Below the pieces are notes generated by a model, which did not search any database, was not told the origin of the DNA, and saw only the letters and a program-made list of their open reading frames with translations. Source: JADHLK01 sp038131695 (GTDB taxonomy: Bacteria; Pseudomonadota; Alphaproteobacteria; Puniceispirillales; Puniceispirillaceae). Taken from it: DNA of 64,000 nucleotides. The position numbers and the translations under genes are program-made. This document shows positions 43,631 to 52,324 of this stretch, piece after piece; position 1 is the first letter of the stretch, and each line of letters starts with the position of its first letter. The DNA lies in assembly GCA_038131695.1 (NCBI GenBank), contig JAYPQA010000018.1:7022-71021 (forward strand). The letters run 5' to 3'.

Positions 43631-44475
43631 CAGATCACAGTGCAACAATGGACCGGCTGGAGCGGATTCGCCCGCTCAAAGTGATGATCTGGACGCTGCT
43701 GTTTCTGGGCGGGGTGGTGATGATCACGCCGATTATTTTCATGGCTTCCACCTCTTTCAAGGTGGGCCAGGAAGTCTATGAGCTGAGCCTTATCCCGCAA
43801 GAGCCGACGCTGGAAAATTACCTGTTCATTCTGGAAGAATCAAAATTCATGCGCTGGATGCTGAATTCGCTTTGGGTGGCGACTTTCAGCACCGCCTCGG
43901 TTTTGTTTTTTGACTCGCTGGTCGGCTATACGCTGGCAAAATTTGAATTTCGCGGCCGCCAGATTGTGTTTATTGCGATCCTGTCCACCTTGATGATACC
44001 GACTGAGATGCTGATCATCCCCTGGTATATGATGTCGCGCAGCTTTGGCTGGATTGACACCTATTGGGGCATTGCCTTTCCCGGGCTGATGACCGGCTTT
44101 GGCACTTTTTTGATGCGGCAATTTTTCATGGGCCTGCCTGATGAGCTGATCGATGCGGCGCGCATAGATGGCTGGTCAGAATTTGCCATTTGGTGGCGGA
44201 TTGCCATGCCGCTGGTGGTCCCGGCGCTCTCTGCCCTGGCAATTTTCCATTTTCTGGGCAACTGGACGGCCTTTATCTGGCCGCTGATTGTGACCAATGA
44301 TCCCGATATTTACACGATTCCGGTCGGCATAGCCTCTTTCAACGGGGAATTTCAGATGGATTGGGAAATTGTCATGACGGCCTCCTGTCTTGCCACGCTG
44401 CCCACCTTGCTGGTCTTCCTGCTGCTGCAGAAATTCATTATTCGCGGGATCATGCTCGCTGGCCTGAAAGGATAG
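43627..44475 (+). CDS. Sugar ABC transporter permease (MalG/UgpE type)
   Basis: Second membrane subunit, 282 aa. It has the EAA loop GLPDELIDAARIDGWSEFAI, the helix segments VVMITPIIFMASTSFKVGQE and LIIPWYMMSRSFGWIDTYWG, and the C-terminal FLLLQKFIIRGIMLAGLKG, which is typical of the family. The start at 43627 couples to the upstream stop (ATGA) and GGAAG precedes it; an in-frame ATG at 43606 would overlap more. Confidence 0.93.
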   Translation: MTDHSATMDRLERIRPLKVMIWTLLFLGGVVMITPIIFMASTSFKVGQEVYELSLIPQEPTLENYLFILEESKFMRWMLNSLWVATFSTASVLFFDSLVGYTLAKFEFRGRQIVFIAILSTLMIPTEMLIIPWYMMSRSFGWIDTYWGIAFPGLMTGFGTFLMRQFFMGLPDELIDAARIDGWSEFAIWWRIAMPLVVPALSALAIFHFLGNWTAFIWPLIVTNDPDIYTIPVGIASFNGEFQMDWEIVMTASCLATLPTLLVFLLLQKFIIRGIMLAGLKG

Positions 44476-44480
44476 TTTTG

Positions 44481-45980
44481 ATGGATTCCGCCTATGATCA
44501 GTTTCCAGCCCCGGTTTATGCCGATGCCGTATTGGCCCCGGATTTGGCTATTTACAAGGCGCATTTTTCAGCCCCCCTGCACGCTATCAATCTGGCCCAT
44601 GGGGTGATGCTGGCGGAAAAGGGGCTGCTGGAGGCCGCAGACAGCGCGGCGATCCTGTCAGCCTTGCTGGAAATCGATCAGGAGCGCCCCTGGGCAGAGC
44701 AGGAATTTGACGGCAGTTTTGAGGATTTGTTCTTCCTGATTGAACAGGAGCTGGGCCGCCGTATCGGGGCGGAAAGCGCGGGCAAGCTGCATACCGGCCG
44801 CTCGCGCAATGATCTCGAACATACCATGTTCCGGATGCAGCTGCGCGCCAAGCTTTTGCATCTTTTGTCCCTTTATGGCGATCTGGCAGAAAAAATGCTG
44901 GCCCGGGCCGAGGCGGGGCAGCAGGAAACCATTCTGGTCTATACGCATGGCCAGCCTGCCCAGGTCTCTGTCATGGGCCATTATCTGGGCGCGGCGATAG
45001 AATTTGTGCTGCGCGATATGGGCCGTATTCAGGCCGCCCTGCAAGAGGTGGATCTCTGCCCAATGGGGGCCGCCGCCATTACCACTTCCGGCTTTGGGCT
45101 GAATCGCGAGCGGGTTGCCGAATTGCTGGGCTTTTCCGGCATTGTGGAAAATTCCTATGGCGCGATTGCCAATGTGGATTATATCACCGCCAGCTATGCC
45201 TCAATCCGGCTGGGCTGTATCCATCTGGGCCGTCTGGTTCAGGATTTGGTCACCTGGACAGGCTTTGAGGTAGCCCAGATCAAGGTGCCGGACGGGCTGG
45301 TGCAGATTTCCTCTATCATGCCGCAAAAGCGCAACCCGGTGCCGCTGGAACATCTGCGTCTCAAATTATCGCTGGCTGGCGGGCAGTGCTGATCAAATCA
45401 TCCAGACCATGCATAATACGCCTTTTGCCGATATGAATGATTCCGAGCGAGAAACCCAGGCGACCGGCTTTGCGGTTTTTGACCGGCTGGATCACACGCT
45501 GCCCCTGCTGGGCGGCTTTATCGAATCGATGCAGACCAACCAGACCTCTATTGAGGAGCGGATTCAAAAATCCATGGCAACGATTACCGAGCTGGCCGAT
45601 ACGCTGGTGCGGGCTGAGGCTATCAGCTTCCGCGCCGCCCACCATATTGCCAGCCAGCTGGCCGCCGAAGCCCTGCAGCAAAAAATCAGATTGAGCGATC
45701 TGGCTTTTGATCTGTTCGCCGCGATCTTTGAAAAACAGGTCGGCCGGCCCGCCAGAATAACGGCTGACGATCTGAAAAAAGCCGTCAGCCCGGCCCATTT
45801 TGTCGTCTTGCAGGATATGCCAGGGGACCGGCCCCGGCGGCGCTGGCAAAATCGCTTGCGGGCTATCGCAGCTGGCTGGCCCGCTTGCAGGATGAGACAG
45901 GCCGGACAGACCAGCGAATCAGACAGGCAGACAAGGACAGGCAAGCGGCGGTCGCCAGCCTGATCAAGAAAGGGAGCTGA
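44481..45980 (+). CDS. Argininosuccinate lyase-like protein (two frameshifts)
   Basis: Fumarase/aspartase-superfamily lyase of about 499 aa. It keeps GKLHTGRSRNDLEHTMFRMQ and the catalytic-loop signature SSIMPQKRNPVPLEH. The N-terminal LWGGRF of biosynthetic ArgH is absent. Breaks: an extra G near 45381-45383 (then GSADQIIQTMHNTPFADMND), and a missing G in GGGG near 45835 (then GPAPAALAKSLAGYRSW to a stop at 45978-45980). It sits between the sugar permeases and the ATPase and starts 5 bp after the permease stop. A catabolic C-N lyase on the imported compound seems likelier than arginine synthesis. Confidence 0.82.
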
Positions 45981-45983
45981 CAG

Positions 45984-47066
45984 ATGGCAGAGGTTACACT
46001 GGACAGGGTTACCAAGCAATTCGGCCCGGTCATAGCCGTGCATGAATTTAATCTGCATATCAAGGATGCCGAATTCGTCGTCTTTGTCGGCCCGTCAGGC
46101 TGTGGCAAATCCACCACTTTGCGGATGCTGGCCGGTCTGGAGGAAATCACCTCCGGGGATGTCGAGATTGACGGGCGGCAGGTGAATAATGTGCATCCCA
46201 AGAACCGCGATATTGCGATGGTTTTTCAAAATTATGCGCTTTATCCGCATCTCAATGTGTTTGACAATATTTCCTTTGGCCTGCGCGCCCAGAAACTGCC
46301 CGCTGATGAGGTGCGCGCCCGCACTGAGGAAGCTGCAGATATTCTTGGCCTGACCGAGCTGTTGAAGCGGCGGCCAGCTGAATTGTCCGGCGGCCAGAAA
46401 CAGCGTGTTGCGATGGGGCGGGCGATTGTCCGCAAGCCCAAGGTGTTTCTCTTTGATGAGCCGCTCTCCAATCTGGATGCCAAGCTGCGCCACAAGATGC
46501 GCGCTGAGATGAAAAGGCTGCACCAGCAGGTGCGCACCACCACCATCTATGTGACCCATGATCAGGTTGAGGCGATGACGCTGGCCGACCGGATTGTTAT
46601 TATGCGCGACGGGCGCATTGAGCAGGTCGGCACCCCGGATGAGGTCTATAAGAACCCGGCCAGCCAGTTTGTTGCCAGCTTTATCGGCTCGCCGGCGATG
46701 AATTTTGCCAGCGGCACCATCACCAAAAAGGGGGCAGGCAAAATGTTGGATACCGGCAGGGCCAGCCTTCAGCTGACCGGCTGTCCGGCCGATATCAGGG
46801 CAGAAATAGAGATGGGCTTCCGCCCGGAACATATGCAGCTGGCCAGCTCCGGCAAGCCGCCCAAGGGCCATATCGCGCTGGAAGCCACAATCTCTGTGGT
46901 AGAGCCGATGGGCCATGAAACCGTGCTGACCTGTGATGCCCCGTTTGGCGAGATTACCGGCAAATATGACGGCGAGGAAAAACTGACCCCCGGCAGCAAG
47001 GTGAGCTTTCATATCCGGGCAGACAGGCTGCATTATTTCGATGCCAAAACCGGCGTCCGGATCTAG
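45984..47066 (+). CDS. Sugar ABC transporter ATP-binding protein (MalK/UgpC/MsmX type)
   Basis: ATPase subunit, 360 aa. Walker A is GPSGCGKST, the Q-loop is FQNYALYPHLNVFDN, the signature is LSGGQKQRV, Walker B is VFLFDEPLSNLDA and the switch His is in IYVTHDQVEA. The C-terminal TOBE/MalK-type domain includes MGFRPEHMQLA and VVEPMGHETVLTCD. It starts 3 bp after the lyase stop with GGGAG upstream. Last gene of the importer unit. Confidence 0.94.
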   Translation: MAEVTLDRVTKQFGPVIAVHEFNLHIKDAEFVVFVGPSGCGKSTTLRMLAGLEEITSGDVEIDGRQVNNVHPKNRDIAMVFQNYALYPHLNVFDNISFGLRAQKLPADEVRARTEEAADILGLTELLKRRPAELSGGQKQRVAMGRAIVRKPKVFLFDEPLSNLDAKLRHKMRAEMKRLHQQVRTTTIYVTHDQVEAMTLADRIVIMRDGRIEQVGTPDEVYKNPASQFVASFIGSPAMNFASGTITKKGAGKMLDTGRASLQLTGCPADIRAEIEMGFRPEHMQLASSGKPPKGHIALEATISVVEPMGHETVLTCDAPFGEITGKYDGEEKLTPGSKVSFHIRADRLHYFDAKTGVRI

Positions 47067-47126
47067 CCGGCAAGAGGCCGCAACGCCGCACTAGTGCAAT
47101 TTTTCTTTTGTGTTTTGAGAAGGTTA

Positions 47127-47216
47127 TGGCGGAGAGACGGGGATTCGAACCCCGGAGGGGCTTTCACCCCAACACGCTTTCCAGGCGTGCGCCTTAAACC
47201 GCTCGGCCACCTCTCC
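47127..47216 (-). tRNA. tRNA-Ser (GGA anticodon)
   Basis: Read on the minus strand, a 7-bp acceptor stem GGAGAGG/TCTCTCC (one wobble pair) closes a standard cloverleaf. The anticodon arm is CACGC-CTGGAAA-GCGTG, giving anticodon GGA. A long variable arm (GGGGTGAAAGCCCC) is typical of serine tRNAs. The T arm is CCGGGGTTCGAATCCCCG, and CCA is encoded. Length 90 nt. It decodes UCC and UCU. Confidence 0.95.
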
Positions 47217-47355
47217 ATCCAAGATTTGGCAATCTTGTGCGCGTCTTATAGCAACTTGCCCCAGCCCGTGCAATGATCAAAGCAGCGCTTCTGTTTGGGA
47301 TTGCCAGAGGGCCGTTTTTTGGCCAGAATAGAGGCGGTGTTTCAGGAGAAGAGCG

Positions 47356-47718
47356 ATGACGCGCCGAATTCTCAATAGTCTGGTCTGGCTGTGCGGTCTG
47401 GCAGCTGTCTGGTTCATTGTGGGTGATTTGCGCCAGCCGGCCCCGTCGCGCCTGCTGGGAGCGGTCTGGTATGAGGCGCATCCCGGCTCACTGCAGGTGA
47501 CCGAGGCGGTTATCTCACGTTTTATTGACCCGTGCGGGCTTATTGTTGCGCTGGAATGCAGCCCGTTCCTCTGGCATCCGCTGATCGCCAGCCTGCTGAC
47601 CTTGCCAGCCGGGATGTTTTTTGCCCTGATGACCGGGATTTTGCTGTTTGTGGCGCAATTTTTCAAAAGCCCGCGCGGGCGGCGCGCGGCGCGCAATCTG
47701 CGGCGGGACGGGCGCTAA
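47356..47718 (+). CDS. Small membrane protein of unknown function
   Basis: A 120-aa protein with two hydrophobic helices: residues ~8-22 (LVWLCGLAAVWFIVG) and ~75-103 (LIASLLTLPAGMFFALMTGI). The basic tail is RGRRAARNLRRDGR. CAGGAGAAG before the ATG and the codon pattern suggest a real gene. It converges with lepA, overlapping its stop by 4 bp. I do not recognise a family; the small size and positive tail suggest an inner-membrane protein with a cytoplasmic C-terminus. Confidence 0.65.
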   Translation: MTRRILNSLVWLCGLAAVWFIVGDLRQPAPSRLLGAVWYEAHPGSLQVTEAVISRFIDPCGLIVALECSPFLWHPLIASLLTLPAGMFFALMTGILLFVAQFFKSPRGRRAARNLRRDGR

Positions 47719-49517
47719 TTATCACCCATTTTCAGCGCTTCAAAAAAGGCGTTTTGCGGAATATCCACCTTGCCGAACTGGCGCATCCGCTTTTTGCCCT
47801 CTTTTTGCTTCTCCAGCAATTTGCGCTTGCGCGTGACATCCCCGCCATAGCATTTGGCCGTCACATCCTTACGCAGGGCCGAAATCGTCTCTCTGGCAAT
47901 TACCTTGCCGCCGATAGCCGCCTGCAGGGCGATTTTGAACATCTGGCGCGGAACCAAATCTTTCAGCCGCGTGCAAATCGCCCGGCCGCGATATTCGGCC
48001 TGATCCCTGTGCACGATCATCGCCAGCGCATCCACCGGATCACCATTCACCAGAATGGACACCTTGACCAGCGGCCCGGCGCGGTAGTCATCCATCTGGT
48101 AATCAAAGCTGGCATAGCCGCGGGTAACAGATTTCAGCCGGTCATAAAAATCAAACACCACCTCATTAAGCGGCAGGCGATAAACCACCATCGCCCGGCT
48201 GCCCGCATAGGTCAGGTCAATCTGCTCGCCGCGCCGCTCAGTGCATAAGGACAGGACCTGGCCCAGATACTCATCCGGGGTCATAATGGTTGCCTTGATC
48301 CAGGGCTCTGAAATCTCGGCAATTTTGGTGACTTCGGGCATATCTGCCGGGTTGTGCATATCCAGCTGGCTGCCATCTGTCAGGGTAACCTGATAGACCA
48401 CGGACGGGGCAGTTGAGATCAGCTCCAGATTAAATTCACGGCTCAGCCGCTCGCGGATAACCTCCATATGCAGCAGACCCAGAAAGCCGCAGCGAAAGCC
48501 AAAACCCAGCGCCGCAGAAGTCTCTGCCTCAAAGCTGAAAGAGCTGTCATTCAGGCTGAGCTTTTCCAGCGCCTCGCGCAGATCCGAAAAATCAGCTGCA
48601 TCAATCGGGAACAAGCCGCAAAATACCACCGGCACAGAGGGTTTGAAGCCAGGCAGCGCCGCCTCACAGGGTCGCCGATCCTCGGTTATCGTATCGCCGA
48701 CACGGGCATCTGAAACGGTTTTTACCCCGGCATTGATAAAGCCGATTTCCCCCGGCCCCAGACTGTCAACAGCTGTCGGTTTCGGGCCAAAAATTCCGAC
48801 CCGCTCAACCATATGCACCGCCCCGGTCGCCATCATGCGGATTTTCATCCCCTTTCTGATGACTCCCTCGCGCACCCGCACCAAGGTCATAACGCCCAGA
48901 TAGCTGTCATACCAGCTATCCACCAGCAACGCCTGCAGCGGCTGATCCGGCTGGCCTTGCGGCGGCGGCAGCTTTTCCACCAGCGCTTCCAGCACATCCT
49001 CAATCCCCAGGCCCGTTTTGGCCGAAACCGCAATTGCCTCATCCGCAGGCAGGCCGATCACCTCTTCAATCTGGGCCTTGATCCGCTCCGGCTCGGCTGA
49101 GGGCAAATCCATCTTGTTCAGCACTGGCACGATTTCATGATCTGCCTCAATCGCCTGATAGACATTGGCCAGCGTCTGGGCTTCCACCCCCTGGCTGGCA
49201 TCCACCACCAGCAGCGATCCCTCACAGGCCGCCAGCGAGCGCGACACCTCATAGCCAAAATCCACATGGCCGGGCGTATCCATCAGATAGAGGATATAAT
49301 CGCTGCCATCGCGGGCCTGATAGGTGAGGCGCACGGTCTGGGCCTTGATGGTGATGCCGCGCTCGCGCTCAATATCCATATTATCGAGCACCTGCTCTGA
49401 CATTTCCCGCTCGGGAAGCCCGCCGCAATGCTGAATCATCCGATCCGCCAGCGTCGATTTGCCGTGATCAATATGGGCAACAATGGAAAAATTGCGGATT
49501 TTGGCGCTATCGGTCAT
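47715..49517 (-). CDS. lepA: Elongation factor 4 (LepA), ribosome back-translocase GTPase
   Basis: Translational GTPase, 600 aa, full length. G1 is AHIDHGKST, G3 is DTPGHVDFGYEVSRSLAACE, G4 is VLNKMDLPSAEPERI. The EF4-specific C-terminal region includes ATIMTPDEYLGQVLSLCTER and SFDYQMDDYRAGPLVKVSIL, with the basic tail KAKCYGGDVTRKRKLL represented as VTAKCYGGDVTRKRKLLEKQ. It acts on stalled ribosomes. No disruption, unlike many neighbours. Confidence 0.97.
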   Translation of the reverse strand: MTDSAKIRNFSIVAHIDHGKSTLADRMIQHCGGLPEREMSEQVLDNMDIERERGITIKAQTVRLTYQARDGSDYILYLMDTPGHVDFGYEVSRSLAACEGSLLVVDASQGVEAQTLANVYQAIEADHEIVPVLNKMDLPSAEPERIKAQIEEVIGLPADEAIAVSAKTGLGIEDVLEALVEKLPPPQGQPDQPLQALLVDSWYDSYLGVMTLVRVREGVIRKGMKIRMMATGAVHMVERVGIFGPKPTAVDSLGPGEIGFINAGVKTVSDARVGDTITEDRRPCEAALPGFKPSVPVVFCGLFPIDAADFSDLREALEKLSLNDSSFSFEAETSAALGFGFRCGFLGLLHMEVIRERLSREFNLELISTAPSVVYQVTLTDGSQLDMHNPADMPEVTKIAEISEPWIKATIMTPDEYLGQVLSLCTERRGEQIDLTYAGSRAMVVYRLPLNEVVFDFYDRLKSVTRGYASFDYQMDDYRAGPLVKVSILVNGDPVDALAMIVHRDQAEYRGRAICTRLKDLVPRQMFKIALQAAIGGKVIARETISALRKDVTAKCYGGDVTRKRKLLEKQKEGKKRMRQFGKVDIPQNAFFEALKMGDN

Positions 49518-49721
49518 GCCTGCCTCAAAAAACCTTCTCTACCCTGTCAGGCCTGCCTCAGAGATCGTCCTCTGGCCGCGATAAGTCAAGCCAGAAATGC
49601 CCGGTCTTTTCTGCATGATACAAACCTTGACCCTGCGGGCTGTCCAGAGTAAGGTCTGAGCCTTGACTTGACCCGGCTCAAAAGGCCCCGGCCCGGCCTG
49701 TATCAAAAAAGCTAAAATGCC

Positions 49722-51395
49722 ATGAAAACAATGCCCTATAATAAATATCAGCCCTATAAGCAGGTCGATCTTGCCGATCGCAGCTGGCCGGGAAATACCA
49801 TCACCAAATCCCCGGTCTGGTGTTCGGTTGACCTGCGCGACGGCAATCAATCGCTGATTGAGCCGATGGATTCCGCGCGCAAGATGCGGATGTTCAAAAC
49901 GCTGGTGGAAATGGGCTTCAAGGAGATTGAGGTCGGCTTTCCCTCTGCCTCAGAGACGGATTTTGATTTTCTGCGCCTGCTGATAGAGGGCAATCATGTG
50001 CCCGATGATGTGACCATCCAGGTTTTGACGCAAGCGCGCGAGCATTTGATTGACCGCACGGTGGACTCTCTCAAAGGGGCGAAAAAGGCGATTTTGCACC
50101 TGTATAATTCCACCTCTACCCTGCAGCGGCGGGTGGTCTTCAAATCGGACCGGGACGGCGTGCGCGAGATTGCAACGGACGGGGCCAAGATGGTGGCAGA
50201 CCGTCTGAGCCGGCTGGATTCCGGCACCGATTTGCGCCTGCAATATTCGCCGGAAAGCTTTACCGGCACAGAGCTGGATTACGCGCTGGAAGTCTGTGAG
50301 GCGGTGATGGAGGTTTGGCAATCCTCTGCCGAGCGGCCCACCATCATCAACCTGCCCGCCACGGTGGAGATGTCCACGCCGAATATCTATGCGGATCAGA
50401 TAGAATGGATGCACCGGAATTTTTCCAATCGCGCGGCGGTTATTCTCTCGCTGCATCCGCATAATGACCGCGGCAGCGGCGTGGCGGCGACCGAATTGGC
50501 CTTGATGGCAGGGGCGGACCGGGTAGAGGGCACGCTGTTCGGCAATGGTGAGCGCACCGGCAATGTCGATATTGTCACGCTGGGCTTGAATATGATGACC
50601 CAGGGTGTGGACCCCAGGCTTGATTTTTCAGATATTCAAAAGCTGGTGGATACGGCGGAATTCTGCAACCAGCTGCCGGTGCATCAGCGCCACCCCTATG
50701 CAGGCCAGCTGGTGCACACCGCTTTTTCCGGCTCGCATCAGGACGCTATCCGCAAGGGGATGGAGGCGCTTGCCAGTGCCAATTCCGATCTGTGGGAAGT
50801 GCCCTATCTGCCGATTGATCCGGCTGATATTGGGCGCACCTATGAGGCTATCATCCGGGTGAATTCGCAATCCGGCAAGGCCGGGGCGGCCTGGCTGCTG
50901 GAGACTGAGCATCATATCCGCCTGCCGCGCGGCATGGAGGTGGAGTTCAGCCAGCTGGTCCAGAAAGAGGCCGACCGCACGGGCGAGGAGATCACCTCAA
51001 GCCGCATCTGGGATATTTTCAAGGCGGAATATCTGGATATAAGCCAGCCCTTTGAGCTGGTGGAATTTGATTCCCGCCCTACCGCGCGCGGCGCCCATAC
51101 TGAAAAGGTTGAAGCGATTATCCGCCATGCGGGCAAGGAAGTCAGCTTTACCGCCATTGGCAATGGGCCTATCTCCGCCTTTGTTGAGGGGATGCGCCAG
51201 AGCTTTGGCCTGCAATTCCGGCTGGCTGATTTTGGCCAGAATACCCGCTCCAGCACATCGCAGGCAGAGGCAGCCGCCTTTGTGGAGTTGAAGGTGCCGG
51301 ATGAAGAGGGGCGGTCGGTTTTCGGGGCGGGGGTGGATACATCCATCACCCAGGCCCCGATATTGGCTCTGATTTCAGCGATAAACCGTATCTGA
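49722..51395 (+). CDS. leuA: 2-isopropylmalate synthase
   Basis: First committed enzyme of leucine synthesis, 557 aa, of the long LeuA form. It condenses 2-oxoisovalerate with acetyl-CoA. The HMGL-like barrel has the metal Asp in SVDLRDGNQSLIEP and a catalytic region HPHNDRGSGVAATELALMAG; the C-terminal LeuA dimer domain ends VDTSITQAPILALISAINRI. The start could be 49722 or the internal ATG at 49731 (MPYNKYQPYKQ); neither has a strong ribosome site. Confidence 0.95.
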   Translation: MKTMPYNKYQPYKQVDLADRSWPGNTITKSPVWCSVDLRDGNQSLIEPMDSARKMRMFKTLVEMGFKEIEVGFPSASETDFDFLRLLIEGNHVPDDVTIQVLTQAREHLIDRTVDSLKGAKKAILHLYNSTSTLQRRVVFKSDRDGVREIATDGAKMVADRLSRLDSGTDLRLQYSPESFTGTELDYALEVCEAVMEVWQSSAERPTIINLPATVEMSTPNIYADQIEWMHRNFSNRAAVILSLHPHNDRGSGVAATELALMAGADRVEGTLFGNGERTGNVDIVTLGLNMMTQGVDPRLDFSDIQKLVDTAEFCNQLPVHQRHPYAGQLVHTAFSGSHQDAIRKGMEALASANSDLWEVPYLPIDPADIGRTYEAIIRVNSQSGKAGAAWLLETEHHIRLPRGMEVEFSQLVQKEADRTGEEITSSRIWDIFKAEYLDISQPFELVEFDSRPTARGAHTEKVEAIIRHAGKEVSFTAIGNGPISAFVEGMRQSFGLQFRLADFGQNTRSSTSQAEAAAFVELKVPDEEGRSVFGAGVDTSITQAPILALISAINRI

Positions 51396-51404
51396 AAAGC
51401 AAAC

Positions 51405-51491
51405 CCGATCTAAACCGATCTGAACCCGATCCAGGGAACCGATCCAAACCCGATCTCCGGGAAGGCCGATCTAATTCGCTCGGGGCCGATC
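51405..51491. repeat. Array of seven CCGATC motifs directly after leuA
   Basis: CCGATC occurs at 51405, 51415, 51426, 51439, 51450, 51466 and 51486, with start-to-start steps of 10, 11, 13, 11, 16 and 20 bp. The first five are about one helical turn apart. The array begins 10 bp after the leuA stop. It contains no ORF and is not a hairpin. Function unknown. Confidence 0.75.
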
Positions 51492-51567
51492 CTGTTCAAA
51501 GCCGACTTAAAGCCTGCTCACAGGCCACTTTGTGCGGGATGCGGGGCCGGAGAGAGAGATGATAAAA

Positions 51568-51601
51568 AAAGACGGCCCGGCTGGGATGCGGGGCCGTCTT
51601 T
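51568..51601 (-). terminator. Intrinsic terminator downstream of the RTX fragment
   Basis: AAAGACGGCCC (51568-51578) and GGGCCGTCTTT (51591-51601) form an 11-bp stem. On the minus strand the stem runs straight into a seven-T tract (complement of A at 51564-51570). This is a strong terminator for transcription arriving from the RTX fragment. On the plus strand only three T follow, so it may be a weak terminator for leuA as well. Confidence 0.8.
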
Positions 51602-51691
51602 CCAGAAGATCACGGGCCAGGAGATGTTTTTGCAGAAAATGTCTTGGCAAAAGATGCCTTGGCAGAAGATAACCGGGAAGAATACGGGTTT
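51602..51691. repeat. Six imperfect 15-bp tandem repeats
   Basis: Units begin at 51602, 51617, 51632, 51647, 51662 and 51677, exactly 15 bp apart; the best conserved are the units at 51632, 51647 and 51662 (pattern GCAgAAgATgccttG). On the minus strand one open frame gives a pentapeptide repeat (LLPRH, LLPRH, FLQKH, LLARD, LLERR). The frame differs from that of the adjacent RTX fragment. It lies between the RTX stop and the terminator. Confidence 0.75.
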
Positions 51692-51693
51692 GA

Positions 51694-52112
51694 TTAGATT
51701 TCCGCCGGCGTAACACTGCCCAGCAGGTCACCCGCCACCAGATCATCGGTATAATCTTCCAATATCGCCAGGATTTTGGTCGTATCGGCGGCGCTATTAT
51801 CGGCATTGCCAGCATAGATGATGGTGTCATTATCGGCAGCGTTGCCATCACCGCTGTCGCGGCCAGTTGCCGGATCCGTGCTGTTATCGAACCAGACATG
51901 GGTCAGATCGCCGAAATCCAGCCGGTCGCCGGTCACAAAATCAGTAATCACATCGGCCAGCGCCTCACTCGCAGCAGCGATATCAACGACATAAACATCA
52001 TTGCCATCACCGCCGGTCAGAATATCCCGGCCAGACCCGCCAACCAGCGTATCATCACCCGCATCGCCGGTCAGGCTGTCATTGCCTGCCCCGCCTTCCA
52101 GCCGGTCATCGC
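51694..52112 (-). pseudogene. C-terminal remnant of an RTX-type calcium-binding repeat protein
   Basis: From about 52112 leftward the frame reads nonapeptide RTX repeats (EGGAGNDSL, TGDAGDDTL, VGGSGRDIL, TGGDGNDVY). An Asp-rich tail, TDFVTGDRLDFGDLTHVWFD, then runs to a stop at 51694-51696, as in C-terminal secretion regions of type I-exported proteins. Upstream, the frame meets a TAG near 52180 without any ATG/GTG/TTG start, and the sequence turns AT-rich. The gene therefore lacks its N-terminal part: a truncated remnant or the result of a misassembled repeat gene. Confidence 0.75.
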
Positions 52113-52324
52113 CATTGTGGAATAAAGTTAAAAAACATTTAAGATAGACAATTTTCTTTACTGCTATCTTCGGCTGTGTCTATGGCCAAAAAAAGTCAAT
52201 GAATTGAGCCTGTTGGACAATTATCCAATCAGCGAACCCGAATGGGTATTTTCGGTTTTGAAATAGAAAAATTACACCTCTTGCGCGAAGAAGTGTTTTC
52301 ACTCTTGGCTATAGATGTGTAAAA
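52113..52324. other. AT-rich gap between the RTX remnant and pheT
   Basis: About 210 bp of markedly lower G+C than the surroundings, with many short stops in all frames. It holds a short inverted repeat, TTGGA-N6-TCCAA, near 52212-52227. I see no gene, promoter pair or terminator. The composition change coincides with the point where the RTX frame loses sense. Confidence 0.55.

Noticed and set aside
47085..47109. GCACTAGTGC followed by a T-rich stretch after the sugar ATPase gene, considered as a terminator
   Set aside because: The palindrome would leave only a 2-nt loop and a 4-bp stem, too weak to call an intrinsic terminator.
51507..51899. 130-aa minus-strand frame containing pentad repeats, considered as a gene
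   Set aside because: It overlaps the RTX frame and owes its openness to the 15-bp repeats; no ribosome site or known domain. The repeats themselves are reported.
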